A stretch of DNA of 55,925 nt from Kiritimatiellia bacterium. Lineage in GTDB: Bacteria > Verrucomicrobiota > Kiritimatiellia > RFP12 > UBA1067. Each line of letters starts with the position of its first letter. Within the stretch, counting starts at the first letter, position 1. The stretch is taken from NCBI GenBank assembly GCA_017525225.1, contig JAFXTB010000146.1, positions 1 through 55,925 on the forward strand, written 5' to 3'. Both the position numbers and the translations under genes were made by a program. Below the pieces are notes generated by a model that saw nothing but the letters and a program-made list of their open reading frames with translations, searched no databases and was not told the DNA's origin. Shown here piece after piece: positions 1-8,394 of the stretch.

Positions 1-234
1 GACCGCATGTGGCGCGCGGGCGCGCACGATGGGGGCCGGCCGCTCCTGCTGCCGCAGCTTGTCTGGGACGAGCAGAAGAACGGCGAGGCGAAGTACGGCT
101 ACAAGGTGCCGCCGCTCGGGCAGTACCACGTGGTCGTGAAGGTGTTTCCGGGCGGCGAACGCTACCGCGTCTACCTCGTGGATCCGCACGACGAGGATTT
201 CCGCGTCGTGGCCGTCTACGACAGAAAGGCATAG
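1..234 (+). CDS. C-terminal end of an unidentified protein (5' end outside window)
   Basis: An open frame runs from the first base of the window to a TAG at 232-234, so only the last 77 residues are visible. The visible part is rich in beta-type sequence (QYHVVVKVFPGGERY, YRVYLVDP) and charged residues. I recognise no family. The next gene starts six bases after the stop, with the purine-rich stretch GGATAGG just before its ATG, so the two are probably co-transcribed. Given that neighbour, an exported or carbohydrate-related function is possible, but this is only inferred from context. Confidence 0.6.
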   Translation, partial: DRMWRAGAHDGGRPLLLPQLVWDEQKNGEAKYGYKVPPLGQYHVVVKVFPGGERYRVYLVDPHDEDFRVVAVYDRKA

Positions 235-240
235 GATAGG

Positions 241-3102
241 ATGATGGACCGCTTGACCAGGTGTTCCGTGGTGGCATTGGCGGCCGCCGTGTACATGGCG
301 ATGGCCGGATTTCCGGCGTATGGCGGACCTGCCGCCATCTCCTCGTTCGACGAGGTTCTCAAGGTGCCCGCCGGATATGTCTTCGAGCGCCGGGTGGAAT
401 TCGTACGACGCCTTTCATTCAGGGATTTCGACGCTGAGGTGTACTGGCAGGCGAACGGTCCCGGCACGCGGCAGCGCGTGGTGATGACCATTCCGCGGGG
501 ATGTCCCGCCGGACGGACATGTCCTGCGGTAGTCACACCGTTCTACTATGCCGAGGCGCTGATCGGGCATGAGCTGGACAGCGAATCCACGGACGCGCAG
601 TTCGGCGCGGTGCCGCTGATGGCAGAGCTGACCCGCCGCGGATACATCTGCATCAACGCCGACTGCTACCATCTCACATATCGTCCATCATCCAAGCTGC
701 GCGACGACTTCACCCGCTGGGCCGATGCCGGCGAGGCGCTGATGAAGGACTGGCCGCAATGGTCGGGGATGGGCAAGCTGCTGGCCGATACCGAGCTGCT
801 TGTGGACATGCTTATGCAAGACAGGCGCGTTGACACCAACCGCATAGGCATCGCCGGCCATTCGCTTGGCGCCAAGATGGCGCTTTACGCGGGAATGCGC
901 GATCCGCGGATCAAGGCTGTCCTGGCGAGCGACCCCAGCCTGTGCTGGGAACGGTCGAACTGGAACGACACATGGTATTTCGGCGAGAAGCTGGCGGCGA
1001 TGAAGGCCGGCGGCCTTACCCATGGCAGACTTGTCTCCGATGGCGGGGGGAAGCCGCTGTGCATCCTCGCAGGCGATGTCGACGGCGCCTGGAGCCTCGG
1101 CATGGTCAAGGGGGTCCGCAATCTCGTGTTCATCGACCCCAGGCTCGACCAGCACACACCAGTCAAGCCGGTCCTGCAGGCAGGGCTGGCGTTTCTCGAC
1201 AAGTGGCTGAAGGGGAAGGCATCCATGAGGCAGCAGGACGAAGAGCGCCTGCGCGTGCTGACGGGACTGTCCCTGTCCGACATCGTCCAGCCTGCCCAAT
1301 GTATGCCGGCGGCGGAGAAGCGCATGATGTCCAGCACCGACTACGTGCCGGAGCGCGCCGACGGCCGTACCGAGCGCACGATGACGTGGGCTCTCAGGAA
1401 GTTCAAGGAGGCGAATCCCTCCGGCATGCATCCGTATCTCAAGGACCGCGAGACGTTCCTCGGGTGGCGGAAGAAATTCCGCGCCCGTCTCGTGAAGCAG
1501 TTCACCAAGGGCATGCCGGAGAATCCCGAGTTCGCGCTGCTCAAGCGCGAAAGGCGCGAAGGCTACGAGCTGAGGACGTATGAGTGGTATCCGTTCGAGC
1601 GGCTTGCGGTGAGATTGCTGATGCTCGTACCGGACAACGCGCGGCCCGGGCGCACGCCGGCCGTCATCTGCAAGCCGGGCGGCGGCGGTTCGGTGGAGGG
1701 GCTCGCCGGGGAGAAGAACCCTTACTTCACCATGTTCCCGCTCAGGAACAGGCAGGCGTGGTGGTATGTGAAGATGAGGATGATCGCGGTGGCGGTGGAG
1801 AACACCTGCAACGCGCACTCGTGCTACGACGACATGACGTGCTACAACCACATCCGCGAATGCAACAAGCTTTTCCCGCTGGTGGGGATGGACGTCAACA
1901 CGCTCTCCACGTGGACGGTCCTTGCGAGCGTGAAGCTGCTGAAGCGGGAAGGGCTGGTCGACCCGGCGAGGATAGCGGTCTCCGGGCTTTCGCGCGGAGC
2001 CTCCATCATCAACGCGGCGCTCGTGTCGGACGAGATCACCGCCTGCAACTTCAACGATTTTCTGTGCGATCACGCGGCCCGCAAGATCTCCACCACGGAC
2101 ATTCCCGCCGGCGAGACGTCCGGCGGCGGATCGTACGTCGAGAAGGCGATCGCGTTCGCTCCAAAGCCGCTTCTCCTCAACGAGGGCGGTCCGTGGAAGA
2201 ACGTGATCGAGGATGTCAGGCGCGCGTACGAGCTGACGGGCCATCCCGAGAACCTGACGGTGCACTACTACGACCGCTACGCGGACCCCAAGGCGCGCAA
2301 ATACGACGGTGTGGACCTGAGGGACGTGACCGGGCTTACGTACGAGCGGTTCCACGAGGCGGCGAACTGCGACCCGCACGACCACAGCTTCCATCCGGAA
2401 TCGGCACTGCCATGGATAGGTAAGCTCTTCCTTGGTTCGGGCGAGCTGCCAGGGTCGCTCATGCCGGCGGTCGAGCAGGCGCACGCCGAGCGCGAGCATA
2501 CGCCCGAGCAGCTGTATCCGCCGGATGGACTCACGGGTCGCAAGGCGTGGGGCTGGTCGCATGTCACCACCGAGGCTGATTTCCTGCCGGATCGCCCAGA
2601 CGGCCGCACGGAGAAGATCCTCACGTGGCTGCGGATGGAACAGCGGCGCATCCTTGTGGAGAAGAGCCGCGCCGTCGCGGACAGGTTCAAGTTTCTGGAG
2701 ACACGTCGGCGCGACGGGTACAAGGTCGAGATCTTCGAGTTCTACCCCGACGACATCCTTGCGGTGAAGGCGTTCGTGCTCACGCCCGACAATGCCAAGC
2801 GCTGGCGTACGCCCGTGGAGATCTGCGTGGGATCGGGCGGTGCATCGATCGAGCATCTCGCCGGCGAACCCGATCCGTTCAAGACGCGGGGCGGCAGGCA
2901 CGATGCGCTTGAAGCCATGAAGAAGGGGCGCATCGCAGTGGCGCTGGCATCGCCCGGCGAGGCGAACTGCAGCATGGATGGCGTGGGGTCTGAGGACTCG
3001 CGCCGCCGCGTGCAGGGTCTTCTGGCCGGAACGGAATGGTCGATAGGCCGCCTCATCGAGCTTGAAAGCCGCATGTGCCGGGACTTCTTCGAAGGTAGAT
3101 GA
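241..3102 (+). CDS. Exported multi-domain alpha/beta hydrolase (esterase-like), third domain truncated
   Basis: This 953-residue protein has an N-terminal signal peptide (about residues 1-28, ending near FPAYG) and tandem alpha/beta-hydrolase units. Unit 1 (about 30-340) carries the nucleophile elbow GHSLGAK. Unit 2 (about 370-750) carries GLSRGAS. Unit 3 (about 770-953) repeats the opening of unit 2: DGRTE, then REGYELRTYEWYPF matched by RDGYKVEIFEFYP, then a glycine-rich GGASIEHLAGE segment. It stops at CRDFFEGR, just before the expected nucleophile elbow, so unit 3 is probably inactive. Such proteins resemble bacterial acetyl-xylan esterase/dienelactone hydrolase relatives that remove acyl groups from glycans; the substrate is not predictable. 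The gene lies six bases after an unknown partial gene and 18 bases before a beta-helix protein, suggesting a polysaccharide-processing operon. Confidence 0.75.
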   Translation: MMDRLTRCSVVALAAAVYMAMAGFPAYGGPAAISSFDEVLKVPAGYVFERRVEFVRRLSFRDFDAEVYWQANGPGTRQRVVMTIPRGCPAGRTCPAVVTPFYYAEALIGHELDSESTDAQFGAVPLMAELTRRGYICINADCYHLTYRPSSKLRDDFTRWADAGEALMKDWPQWSGMGKLLADTELLVDMLMQDRRVDTNRIGIAGHSLGAKMALYAGMRDPRIKAVLASDPSLCWERSNWNDTWYFGEKLAAMKAGGLTHGRLVSDGGGKPLCILAGDVDGAWSLGMVKGVRNLVFIDPRLDQHTPVKPVLQAGLAFLDKWLKGKASMRQQDEERLRVLTGLSLSDIVQPAQCMPAAEKRMMSSTDYVPERADGRTERTMTWALRKFKEANPSGMHPYLKDRETFLGWRKKFRARLVKQFTKGMPENPEFALLKRERREGYELRTYEWYPFERLAVRLLMLVPDNARPGRTPAVICKPGGGGSVEGLAGEKNPYFTMFPLRNRQAWWYVKMRMIAVAVENTCNAHSCYDDMTCYNHIRECNKLFPLVGMDVNTLSTWTVLASVKLLKREGLVDPARIAVSGLSRGASIINAALVSDEITACNFNDFLCDHAARKISTTDIPAGETSGGGSYVEKAIAFAPKPLLLNEGGPWKNVIEDVRRAYELTGHPENLTVHYYDRYADPKARKYDGVDLRDVTGLTYERFHEAANCDPHDHSFHPESALPWIGKLFLGSGELPGSLMPAVEQAHAEREHTPEQLYPPDGLTGRKAWGWSHVTTEADFLPDRPDGRTEKILTWLRMEQRRILVEKSRAVADRFKFLETRRRDGYKVEIFEFYPDDILAVKAFVLTPDNAKRWRTPVEICVGSGGASIEHLAGEPDPFKTRGGRHDALEAMKKGRIAVALASPGEANCSMDGVGSEDSRRRVQGLLAGTEWSIGRLIELESRMCRDFFEGR

Positions 3103-3120
3103 GCAAGACAGGGAGCTGTG

Positions 3121-5124
3121 ATGTACATGATGATGGAACCAGATGGTAGGAGCGTCCTCGTGCGGAGGGCCTGCGCGCTCGTGTGCGCGTGGACCTGCGC
3201 CGCCGGGGCCACGGTGTACTATGCCGACTCGGAGCATGGCGATGATTCTGCGGACGGTCTGAGCGAGAAGACCGCATGGCGTTCACTCGACAAGGTCAAT
3301 GAATGCGAATACTCGCTGAAGCCGGGCGACACGGTGCTCTTCAGGCGCGGATCAGTGTGGCGCGGGACGCTGTATTCCGCAAGCGGCGAGCCAGGCAACC
3401 CGGTACGGTACGGAGCCTATGGCACGGGACCCAAGCCTTGCTTCCTCGGCAGCGAGGACCGGTCCAGACCGGAGCACTGGCTGGACGATGGCGGCGGCAT
3501 CTGGGTGACGCGCCGGCAGGTTCCGCGCAAGGAACGCCTGGTCATGGACTTCAAGGACGGCGGCAAGTGGCATCCTTCGTTCCAGGAGGGCGTGAAGGGG
3601 ACCTTCCGCCGCACTACCGAGAACGGCGAGACGTTCTGGCGGGTTACATGCACCGAGCGTCCCGACAGTGCCAAAAGCAACCATCTGCAGCTGTGGGGGC
3701 CTGCCGTGGCCGACAGGAAGCCGCTCCTGTTCACGTTCAAGGCGCGTGCGTCCAAGCCGATGACCCTCACCAAGCCGGTGCAGGTGCTCGAACCAGCGTA
3801 TCCATGGAGGTCCAAGCATGTGGCGGAGATCAAGGACGGCGTGCTTCCGCCGGACGGAGCCTGGCGTACGTTTACGCTGCTGCTGCTTCGGAACGCGAGG
3901 GTCAGGCTCGACAACGCCTGCCTGCACTTCAACATTGGAAGCGACATCTCAGCCGGCACGACCTTCGACCTCATGCCCGTGTCGCTCCACGAGGCGTACC
4001 TTGATCCTTACGCCGGTTTCGACGAGAAGGATGTGGGCATCTTCATCTGCGACCATGGCAGGCGCTGGGGTGTGAAGAAGTGGGCGAGGGACCAGCTTGT
4101 CAACGAGCTTGACTTCTGGTACGACATCGATACCGACCGTGTGTTCGTAAGGCTGCCGCGCAATCCGGGGGAGATGTTCCGCTCCATCGAGCTCGCGAAG
4201 CGCATGGTGGTCATCCCCCACGTCAACCTCCACGACATCGTATGGGATTCGCTCGCGATCATGTACACCGGCGGCTTCGCCTTCGCCGGTTCCGGAGCGA
4301 AGCGGCTTACGGTGCGGAACTGCGATATGGGCTGGATCGGGGGGAGCGTGCAGCACTGGCGTACGGACGCCAAGGGGAAGCGCCATCCAGTGCGCTTCGG
4401 CAACGCCGTGGAGTACTGGAGCCCGGCGTGGAGCAACACGGTCGAACGGTGCCGCATCTGGCAGGTGTACGATGCCGCGCTCACCCCGCAGACCTCGCGT
4501 TCGCCGCACCCGATACACCACATAACCTTCCGCGACAACGTGATCTGGAAATGCGAGTATTCGCTAGAGTACTGGAACCACGACACGCGCAGCTACACCT
4601 CGGACATCGTATTCGAGCACAACACGTGCGTCGATGCTGGCGGAGCGTGGAGCCACGCCCAGCGTCCGGACCGGAACGGCGCGCACGTGCTCAGCTACAG
4701 GAACCCCGCGCCATGCACCAACATAGTAGTGCGCGACAACGTGTTCTGCCGCACCACCGAGCGGGCCGTGCGCGTTCTGGACGACTGGCGGCGCGGGGCG
4801 GTGTTCTCGCACAACCTCTACTGGGTGCCGGAGAATGGTATCTACCGCAATGACGCTCTGGACATCCCCTCCGCCAAGCGCCGGAAGATCGGCAAGGAGA
4901 ACTTCTTCTTCGAATCCGGACCGGAGGAGTTCGCCCGCTACCAGCGCGTCACTGGGATGGACGCCGATTCCTTCTACGGAGAACCGCAGTTCGTCGATGA
5001 GGCGAAGTGCGACTACAGGCTGCGGCCGGGGTCGTTCGGGACCGGTTTAGCCACGGACGGTGGACCGGTCGGGGCGCGCGACATGCCTGGCCCCGGGGAG
5101 GATCTGCCGCTCATTGCCAGGTAG
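3121..5124 (+). CDS. Exported right-handed parallel beta-helix protein (pectate-lyase-like fold)
   Basis: A protein of about 667 residues with a basic N-terminus and hydrophobic segment (RRACALVCAWTCAAGA) that reads as a signal peptide. It continues with the typical opening of secreted beta-helix proteins: VYYADSEHGDDSADGLS, then AWRSLDKVN, then LKPGDTVLFRRGSVWRG. The second half contains repeated N-x-[VIF] turns (LTVRNCDMGW, TVERCRIW, ITFRDNVIW, IVFEHNTCVD, IVVRDNVFC), as in polysaccharide lyases and epimerases. No catalytic residues can be assigned by eye. The start at 3121 is chosen because GGGAG at 3111-3115 is well spaced; a GTG at 3118 and ATGs at 3127-3133 are alternatives. It probably acts outside the cytoplasm on plant or host glycans together with the preceding esterase-like protein. 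Confidence 0.75.
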   Translation: MYMMMEPDGRSVLVRRACALVCAWTCAAGATVYYADSEHGDDSADGLSEKTAWRSLDKVNECEYSLKPGDTVLFRRGSVWRGTLYSASGEPGNPVRYGAYGTGPKPCFLGSEDRSRPEHWLDDGGGIWVTRRQVPRKERLVMDFKDGGKWHPSFQEGVKGTFRRTTENGETFWRVTCTERPDSAKSNHLQLWGPAVADRKPLLFTFKARASKPMTLTKPVQVLEPAYPWRSKHVAEIKDGVLPPDGAWRTFTLLLLRNARVRLDNACLHFNIGSDISAGTTFDLMPVSLHEAYLDPYAGFDEKDVGIFICDHGRRWGVKKWARDQLVNELDFWYDIDTDRVFVRLPRNPGEMFRSIELAKRMVVIPHVNLHDIVWDSLAIMYTGGFAFAGSGAKRLTVRNCDMGWIGGSVQHWRTDAKGKRHPVRFGNAVEYWSPAWSNTVERCRIWQVYDAALTPQTSRSPHPIHHITFRDNVIWKCEYSLEYWNHDTRSYTSDIVFEHNTCVDAGGAWSHAQRPDRNGAHVLSYRNPAPCTNIVVRDNVFCRTTERAVRVLDDWRRGAVFSHNLYWVPENGIYRNDALDIPSAKRRKIGKENFFFESGPEEFARYQRVTGMDADSFYGEPQFVDEAKCDYRLRPGSFGTGLATDGGPVGARDMPGPGEDLPLIAR

Positions 5125-5166
5125 AAGGGGGGAAGTGGGCGCAACTAAAAAACGGCATTATCCCCC

Positions 5167-5195
5167 TTGCAACTGAACGGAATATTTGGTATATT
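5167..5195 (+). promoter_or_regulatory. Promoter of rpsL-rpsG
   Basis: TTGCAA (5167-5172), a 17-base spacer and TATATT (5190-5195) form a good sigma-70-type promoter, with TGG just before the -10. A CCCCC run lies immediately upstream of the -35, as at the rpmJ promoter. The transcript would start near 5202 and carry a leader with AAGGAAAA before the rpsL ATG. Confidence 0.7.
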
Positions 5196-5232
5196 ATCCA
5201 CCCGTTTCGGAAAAACAAGGAAAAACACATTC

Positions 5233-5616
5233 ATGCCGACTATAAATCAGCTGATCCGCAAGGGGCGTCATCCCCTCGCAACGCATTCGAAATCGCCGGC
5301 GCTGAAGGCTTGTCCTCAGCGCCGCGGTGTTTGTCTCGTCGTAAAGACGATGACGCCCAAGAAGCCTAACTCCGCGCTCCGCAAGGTTGCCCGTGTGCGC
5401 CTTACCACGGGGGTGGAGGTTACCGCCTACATCCCTGGCGAAGGGCACAATCTTCAGGAGCACAGCGTTGTGCTGGTGCGCGGCGGCCGTGTGAAGGACC
5501 TTCCTGGCGTCCGCTACCACATCGTTCGCGGCGTGCTCGACTCGCTGGGCGTTGCCGGTCGCAACCGCAGCCGTTCCAAGTACGGCGTCAAGCACCAGAA
5601 GGAAGAGAAGAAGTAA
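5233..5616 (+). CDS. rpsL: 30S ribosomal protein S12
   Basis: Small-subunit protein of the decoding centre. The 127-residue product starts [12 protein letters not shown] and contains the strongly conserved segments [14 protein letters not shown] and [12 protein letters not shown], the regions in which streptomycin-resistance substitutions occur in other bacteria. The length matches the family. The ATG at 5233 fits S12 alignments; an earlier in-frame ATG at 5167 lies in the promoter and is rejected. It precedes rpsG by 12 bases. The usual fusA and tuf genes do not follow, so this is a shortened str operon. Confidence 0.97.
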   Translation: MPTINQLIRKGRHPLATHSKSPALKACPQRRGVCLVVKTMTPKKPNSALRKVARVRLTTGVEVTAYIPGEGHNLQEHSVVLVRGGRVKDLPGVRYHIVRGVLDSLGVAGRNRSRSKYGVKHQKEEKK

Positions 5617-5628
5617 GGGGAGTAGGAC

Positions 5629-6165
5629 ATGTCAAGACGTGCAAGAAAGATCGTCAAGCGGGTTTCCGTCGACCCCAAGTACAATTCCGAGCTTATAGCC
5701 CATGTGATCCGCGTCATAATGAAGGATGGCAAGAAGACGACCGCCGAGCGGATCGTATATGGCGCGATCGACAAGATCAAGGAGATGGTGGAGAAGGATC
5801 CCTCCAAGTTCCAGAGGACCGAGGGCGACAAGACCGAGACCATCACCGATCCCGTGGAGATATTCGCCAAGGCCATCGAGAACATGAAGCCGCAGACCGA
5901 GGTGAAGACCCGCCGTGTCGGCGGTACCACGCTCCCGGTGCCCGTGATGATCAATCCCGTCCGCCAGCTTTCGCTGGCCCTCCGCTGGATGACGACGTTT
6001 GCCGCCGGCCGTCATGGCATGGGCATGGCCGCCGCCGTTGCCGCCGAGGTGGCCGATGCGTTCCAGGGCCAGGGCAACGTCATCAAGAAGCGCGACGACG
6101 TGCACAAGATGGCAAATGCCAACAAGGCCTTCGCGCACTACGCGTGGGGTTCGAGCCGCGACTGA
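5629..6165 (+). CDS. rpsG: 30S ribosomal protein S7, with an internal insertion
   Basis: Primary 16S rRNA-binding protein of the small-subunit head. The 178-residue product has the S7 landmarks VKRVSVDPKYNSELIAHVI, DGKKTTAERIVYGA, EVKTRRVGGTTLPVPV and KMANANKAFAHYAW. Compared with the roughly 156-residue E. coli protein it carries about 17 extra, mostly charged residues near positions 53-75 (around KDPSKFQRTEGDKTETITDP), between the second and third helices. Downstream is a terminator and then a convergent hexokinase gene, so fusA/tuf are not here. The RBS is GGGGAG just before the ATG. Confidence 0.96.
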   Translation: MSRRARKIVKRVSVDPKYNSELIAHVIRVIMKDGKKTTAERIVYGAIDKIKEMVEKDPSKFQRTEGDKTETITDPVEIFAKAIENMKPQTEVKTRRVGGTTLPVPVMINPVRQLSLALRWMTTFAAGRHGMGMAAAVAAEVADAFQGQGNVIKKRDDVHKMANANKAFAHYAWGSSRD

Positions 6166-6191
6166 CCGCGAATCTCGTTTTTCCGGACGAT

Positions 6192-6227
6192 ACAGAAAGG
6201 GGTCGGCTCTGCGCCGGCCCCTTCTGT
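6192..6227. terminator. Bidirectional hairpin terminator between rpsG and hexokinase
   Basis: ACAGAAAGGGGTCGGC pairs with GCCGGCCCCTTCTGT around a short loop, giving a stem of about 15 base pairs with one bulge and one wobble. It sits between converging genes (rpsG ends at 6165, hexokinase ends at 6252). A T-run (TTTTT) lies upstream, which serves the minus-strand transcript. Confidence 0.75.
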
Positions 6228-6251
6228 CGTTCCATGAGGGCTTTAAGTGCC

Positions 6252-7559
6252 TTATTGGGCCTGGAGGAGCACGGCTGCCGCGGCGCCGACCATCGGGGCG
6301 TCATCCGGGCAGGGCGTCAGCTCGAAGGCGATGTTCCGCGGCACGAGAAGGGCATCCAGCTCGCCTTGTACCACCTTCGGGAAGGATACGGTGCGCGTCT
6401 TGTAGTATGTGGAGCCGTCTATGCAAACGGCTACCGGTGCCTCCTTGTCGGTGCCGCCGCCCGTCTGCAGGATGAAGGCGGCCAGATGGATGGCGGTGAG
6501 GATGGCCGCGCGCTCGAAGACGGGCGTCGCCAGCCGACGCGCTATCCTGCGGTCGTTCTCGTCGGCGAAGATCCTGTCGAGGGGGTTGGCGCGATCGGTT
6601 TTGATGCTGGCGCAGAAGTTGTCCAGATCCAGGGACTCCAGCGAGCCCAGCGCCATGATGCCCGCCGCCTCCTTTGAGAAGAACCCTTCGCGGGACGCGG
6701 CCTTCAGCACCTCCAGCCCGAGGCGTCCGAGATATGCGCCGGAGATCATCTTTTCGAACACCTGCTTGCCGGCATCGTGGGTCTTAGCGTCCATCGCCCG
6801 GTCGAAGGCCGACTGGCGGATCTTCCCGAAGCCGCCCGATTCGGCGTCGATCACCATTGTCCCGGCTGGATCCAGCGGCTGGGCCTTCAGGATGTTTTTG
6901 TTCTTCTCCACATACGCCACGTTGGTGCCGGTACCGAGGATGAACCCGATGTATGCGGACCGTCGCGTGCCCGGCTTTTCCATGGACTTGCCGGCGAGCA
7001 GGGTCGTAACGGTGTCGTTCAGCACGAGGATGCGCGGGGGGCGTGGATCCAGGCGCCTTGCGAGCTCCGCGCCTACCCACTGGCCGATCACATCGGGTGC
7101 CTGGATCTGCTTGGTCCAGTACAGCAGCCGACCGTCGCCTTCGCGGGACGTCTCGCAGGCGTACGAGAAGCAGAAGCCTATCGACGGATCCTTCGCGAAC
7201 GGGGCCGTGCGCCTGACATGGGCCGCGAACGCCTCGTAGAACTCATCGGGCGTCACATGGCTGGTGGCGCCTGGCATCTGGCCCTTCTCGCGGTGCTCGA
7301 TCGTGGCGCCGTCCGCCCCGGACGGGAAGCACACCGTGGCGCCGCGCAGGTTCGTGCCGCCGGCATCGAGCACGGTCACGGGGACGTCGCGCCGCAGCTC
7401 GCCCTCGGGCGAGACGTATGAAGGGATCATCTGGAGCGACGAGGGGCGTCCGGCAAGGCCCTCCTCCATCTCGCGCTGGAAGGCGGCGAGCAGGGCCGCA
7501 CGGTCCAGGGTGCGGACTTCAAAGCCATTGTCTTCGAGGAATTCTTCAGGCGTTTTCAT
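6252..7559 (-). CDS. Hexokinase (eukaryote-type hexokinase family)
   Basis: A predicted ATP-dependent sugar kinase that phosphorylates glucose or related hexoses to the 6-phosphate in the cytoplasm. The 435-residue sequence shows the actin-like ATPase phosphate-1 motif LDAGGTNLRG (about residues 64-73), the catalytic-Asp segment LVLNDTVTTLLAG and the phosphate-2 motif GFILGTGTNVAYVE, then a late glycine-rich SGGFG stretch and a C-terminal MVGAAAAVLL adenosine-binding segment. This matches the eukaryotic hexokinase family more than the short bacterial ROK kinases. The start overlaps the end of rsmA by 14 bases, so it is the last gene of a ppiC-rsmA-hexokinase operon. The exact sugar cannot be read from the sequence. 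Confidence 0.85.
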   Translation of the reverse strand: MKTPEEFLEDNGFEVRTLDRAALLAAFQREMEEGLAGRPSSLQMIPSYVSPEGELRRDVPVTVLDAGGTNLRGATVCFPSGADGATIEHREKGQMPGATSHVTPDEFYEAFAAHVRRTAPFAKDPSIGFCFSYACETSREGDGRLLYWTKQIQAPDVIGQWVGAELARRLDPRPPRILVLNDTVTTLLAGKSMEKPGTRRSAYIGFILGTGTNVAYVEKNKNILKAQPLDPAGTMVIDAESGGFGKIRQSAFDRAMDAKTHDAGKQVFEKMISGAYLGRLGLEVLKAASREGFFSKEAAGIMALGSLESLDLDNFCASIKTDRANPLDRIFADENDRRIARRLATPVFERAAILTAIHLAAFILQTGGGTDKEAPVAVCIDGSTYYKTRTVSFPKVVQGELDALLVPRNIAFELTPCPDDAPMVGAAAAVLLQAQ

Positions 7560-8394
7560 CGATGAGTCCTTTCGCTAGTTCAATCCAGTCGTCGTTTGAA
7601 AGCTGTTCGGCCCGTGCGGTAGACTGCACGATCCCCTTGAAGATGCTGCCAAGCTGCTTGCGGCGGTGCTCGAAGGCGCGCTTGACGAGACGGCGCAGCA
7701 GATCGCGCAGCGCCGCCGGGAGGGCGTCGTTGCGGTGGTGGCGCACGAGCCTTATTACGGTGGATCCCACCTGCGGCACGGGCCAGAAGCAGCTGGCCTT
7801 GACGTCGCGGACCATCTCCACGTCGTAGTCGAGCTGCGTCCAAACGCCGGCCAGTCCGCGCGTCTTGGAACCCGGGCCGGCGGCGAGCCGCTCCGCGACC
7901 TCGGTCTGCACCATCACGACGATCGTGGAGAGGGCGTCTGTGCCGGACGAGGCATCTTCGCCGCCGGGTGCGGACCTGTCGAGCCGGCGGGTAAGCTCCA
8001 GCAGGATGCGCGTACCAGACTGGTACGGCAGGTTGGAGACCATCTTCGGGAATCCGTCCAGCTCGCCGCGCTTGGCGAGATCGAGCGCGTCCGCCGCGAT
8101 CGTTGAAAGGTTCTGGGGATTTCCAAGGGCGGACGGCAGCCGTTCGGCCAGGATGGAATCCTTCTCCACGGCCGTCACCATGCCACCGCGCGCCAGAAGC
8201 CCCTGCGTTAGCGCGCCAAGCCCCGGACCGATCTCGAGGATCCGTTCGCCGGGCACGATCCCGGCGGCATCAAGAATGGCTTCGCGCGCATTCAGATCGA
8301 TCAGGAAGTTCTGCCCAAGCGTCCGATTGGGATGGAACCCGTTCGCCAGGCACCACGCCTTGACCTGGCTGGGACTGGCAGGGTTCAGGCTCAT
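7546..8394 (-). CDS. rsmA: 16S rRNA adenine dimethyltransferase (RsmA/KsgA)
   Basis: Dimethylates two adjacent adenines in the 3' hairpin of 16S rRNA during small-subunit assembly, using S-adenosylmethionine. The 282-residue product has NRTLGQNFLID (about 23-33), SAM-binding motif I EIGPGLGALT (about 54-63) and the catalytic NLPYQSG (121-127), followed by a C-terminal basic domain (VKRAFEHRRKQL). The start is the ATG at 8392-8394, which overlaps the upstream ppiC TGA in an ATGA arrangement and has GGAG five bases away. A longer upstream reading of this frame is an artefact of the ppiC gene. Confidence 0.95.
   Translation of the reverse strand: MSLNPASPSQVKAWCLANGFHPNRTLGQNFLIDLNAREAILDAAGIVPGERILEIGPGLGALTQGLLARGGMVTAVEKDSILAERLPSALGNPQNLSTIAADALDLAKRGELDGFPKMVSNLPYQSGTRILLELTRRLDRSAPGGEDASSGTDALSTIVVMVQTEVAERLAAGPGSKTRGLAGVWTQLDYDVEMVRDVKASCFWPVPQVGSTVIRLVRHHRNDALPAALRDLLRRLVKRAFEHRRKQLGSIFKGIVQSTARAEQLSNDDWIELAKGLIDENA

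Noticed and set aside
688-3237. 849-codon open frame on the minus strand opposite the alpha/beta hydrolase
   Set aside because: It is the antisense shadow of a GC-rich gene; composition is Arg/His/Ala-rich with no motifs, while the plus strand has clear hydrolase motifs.
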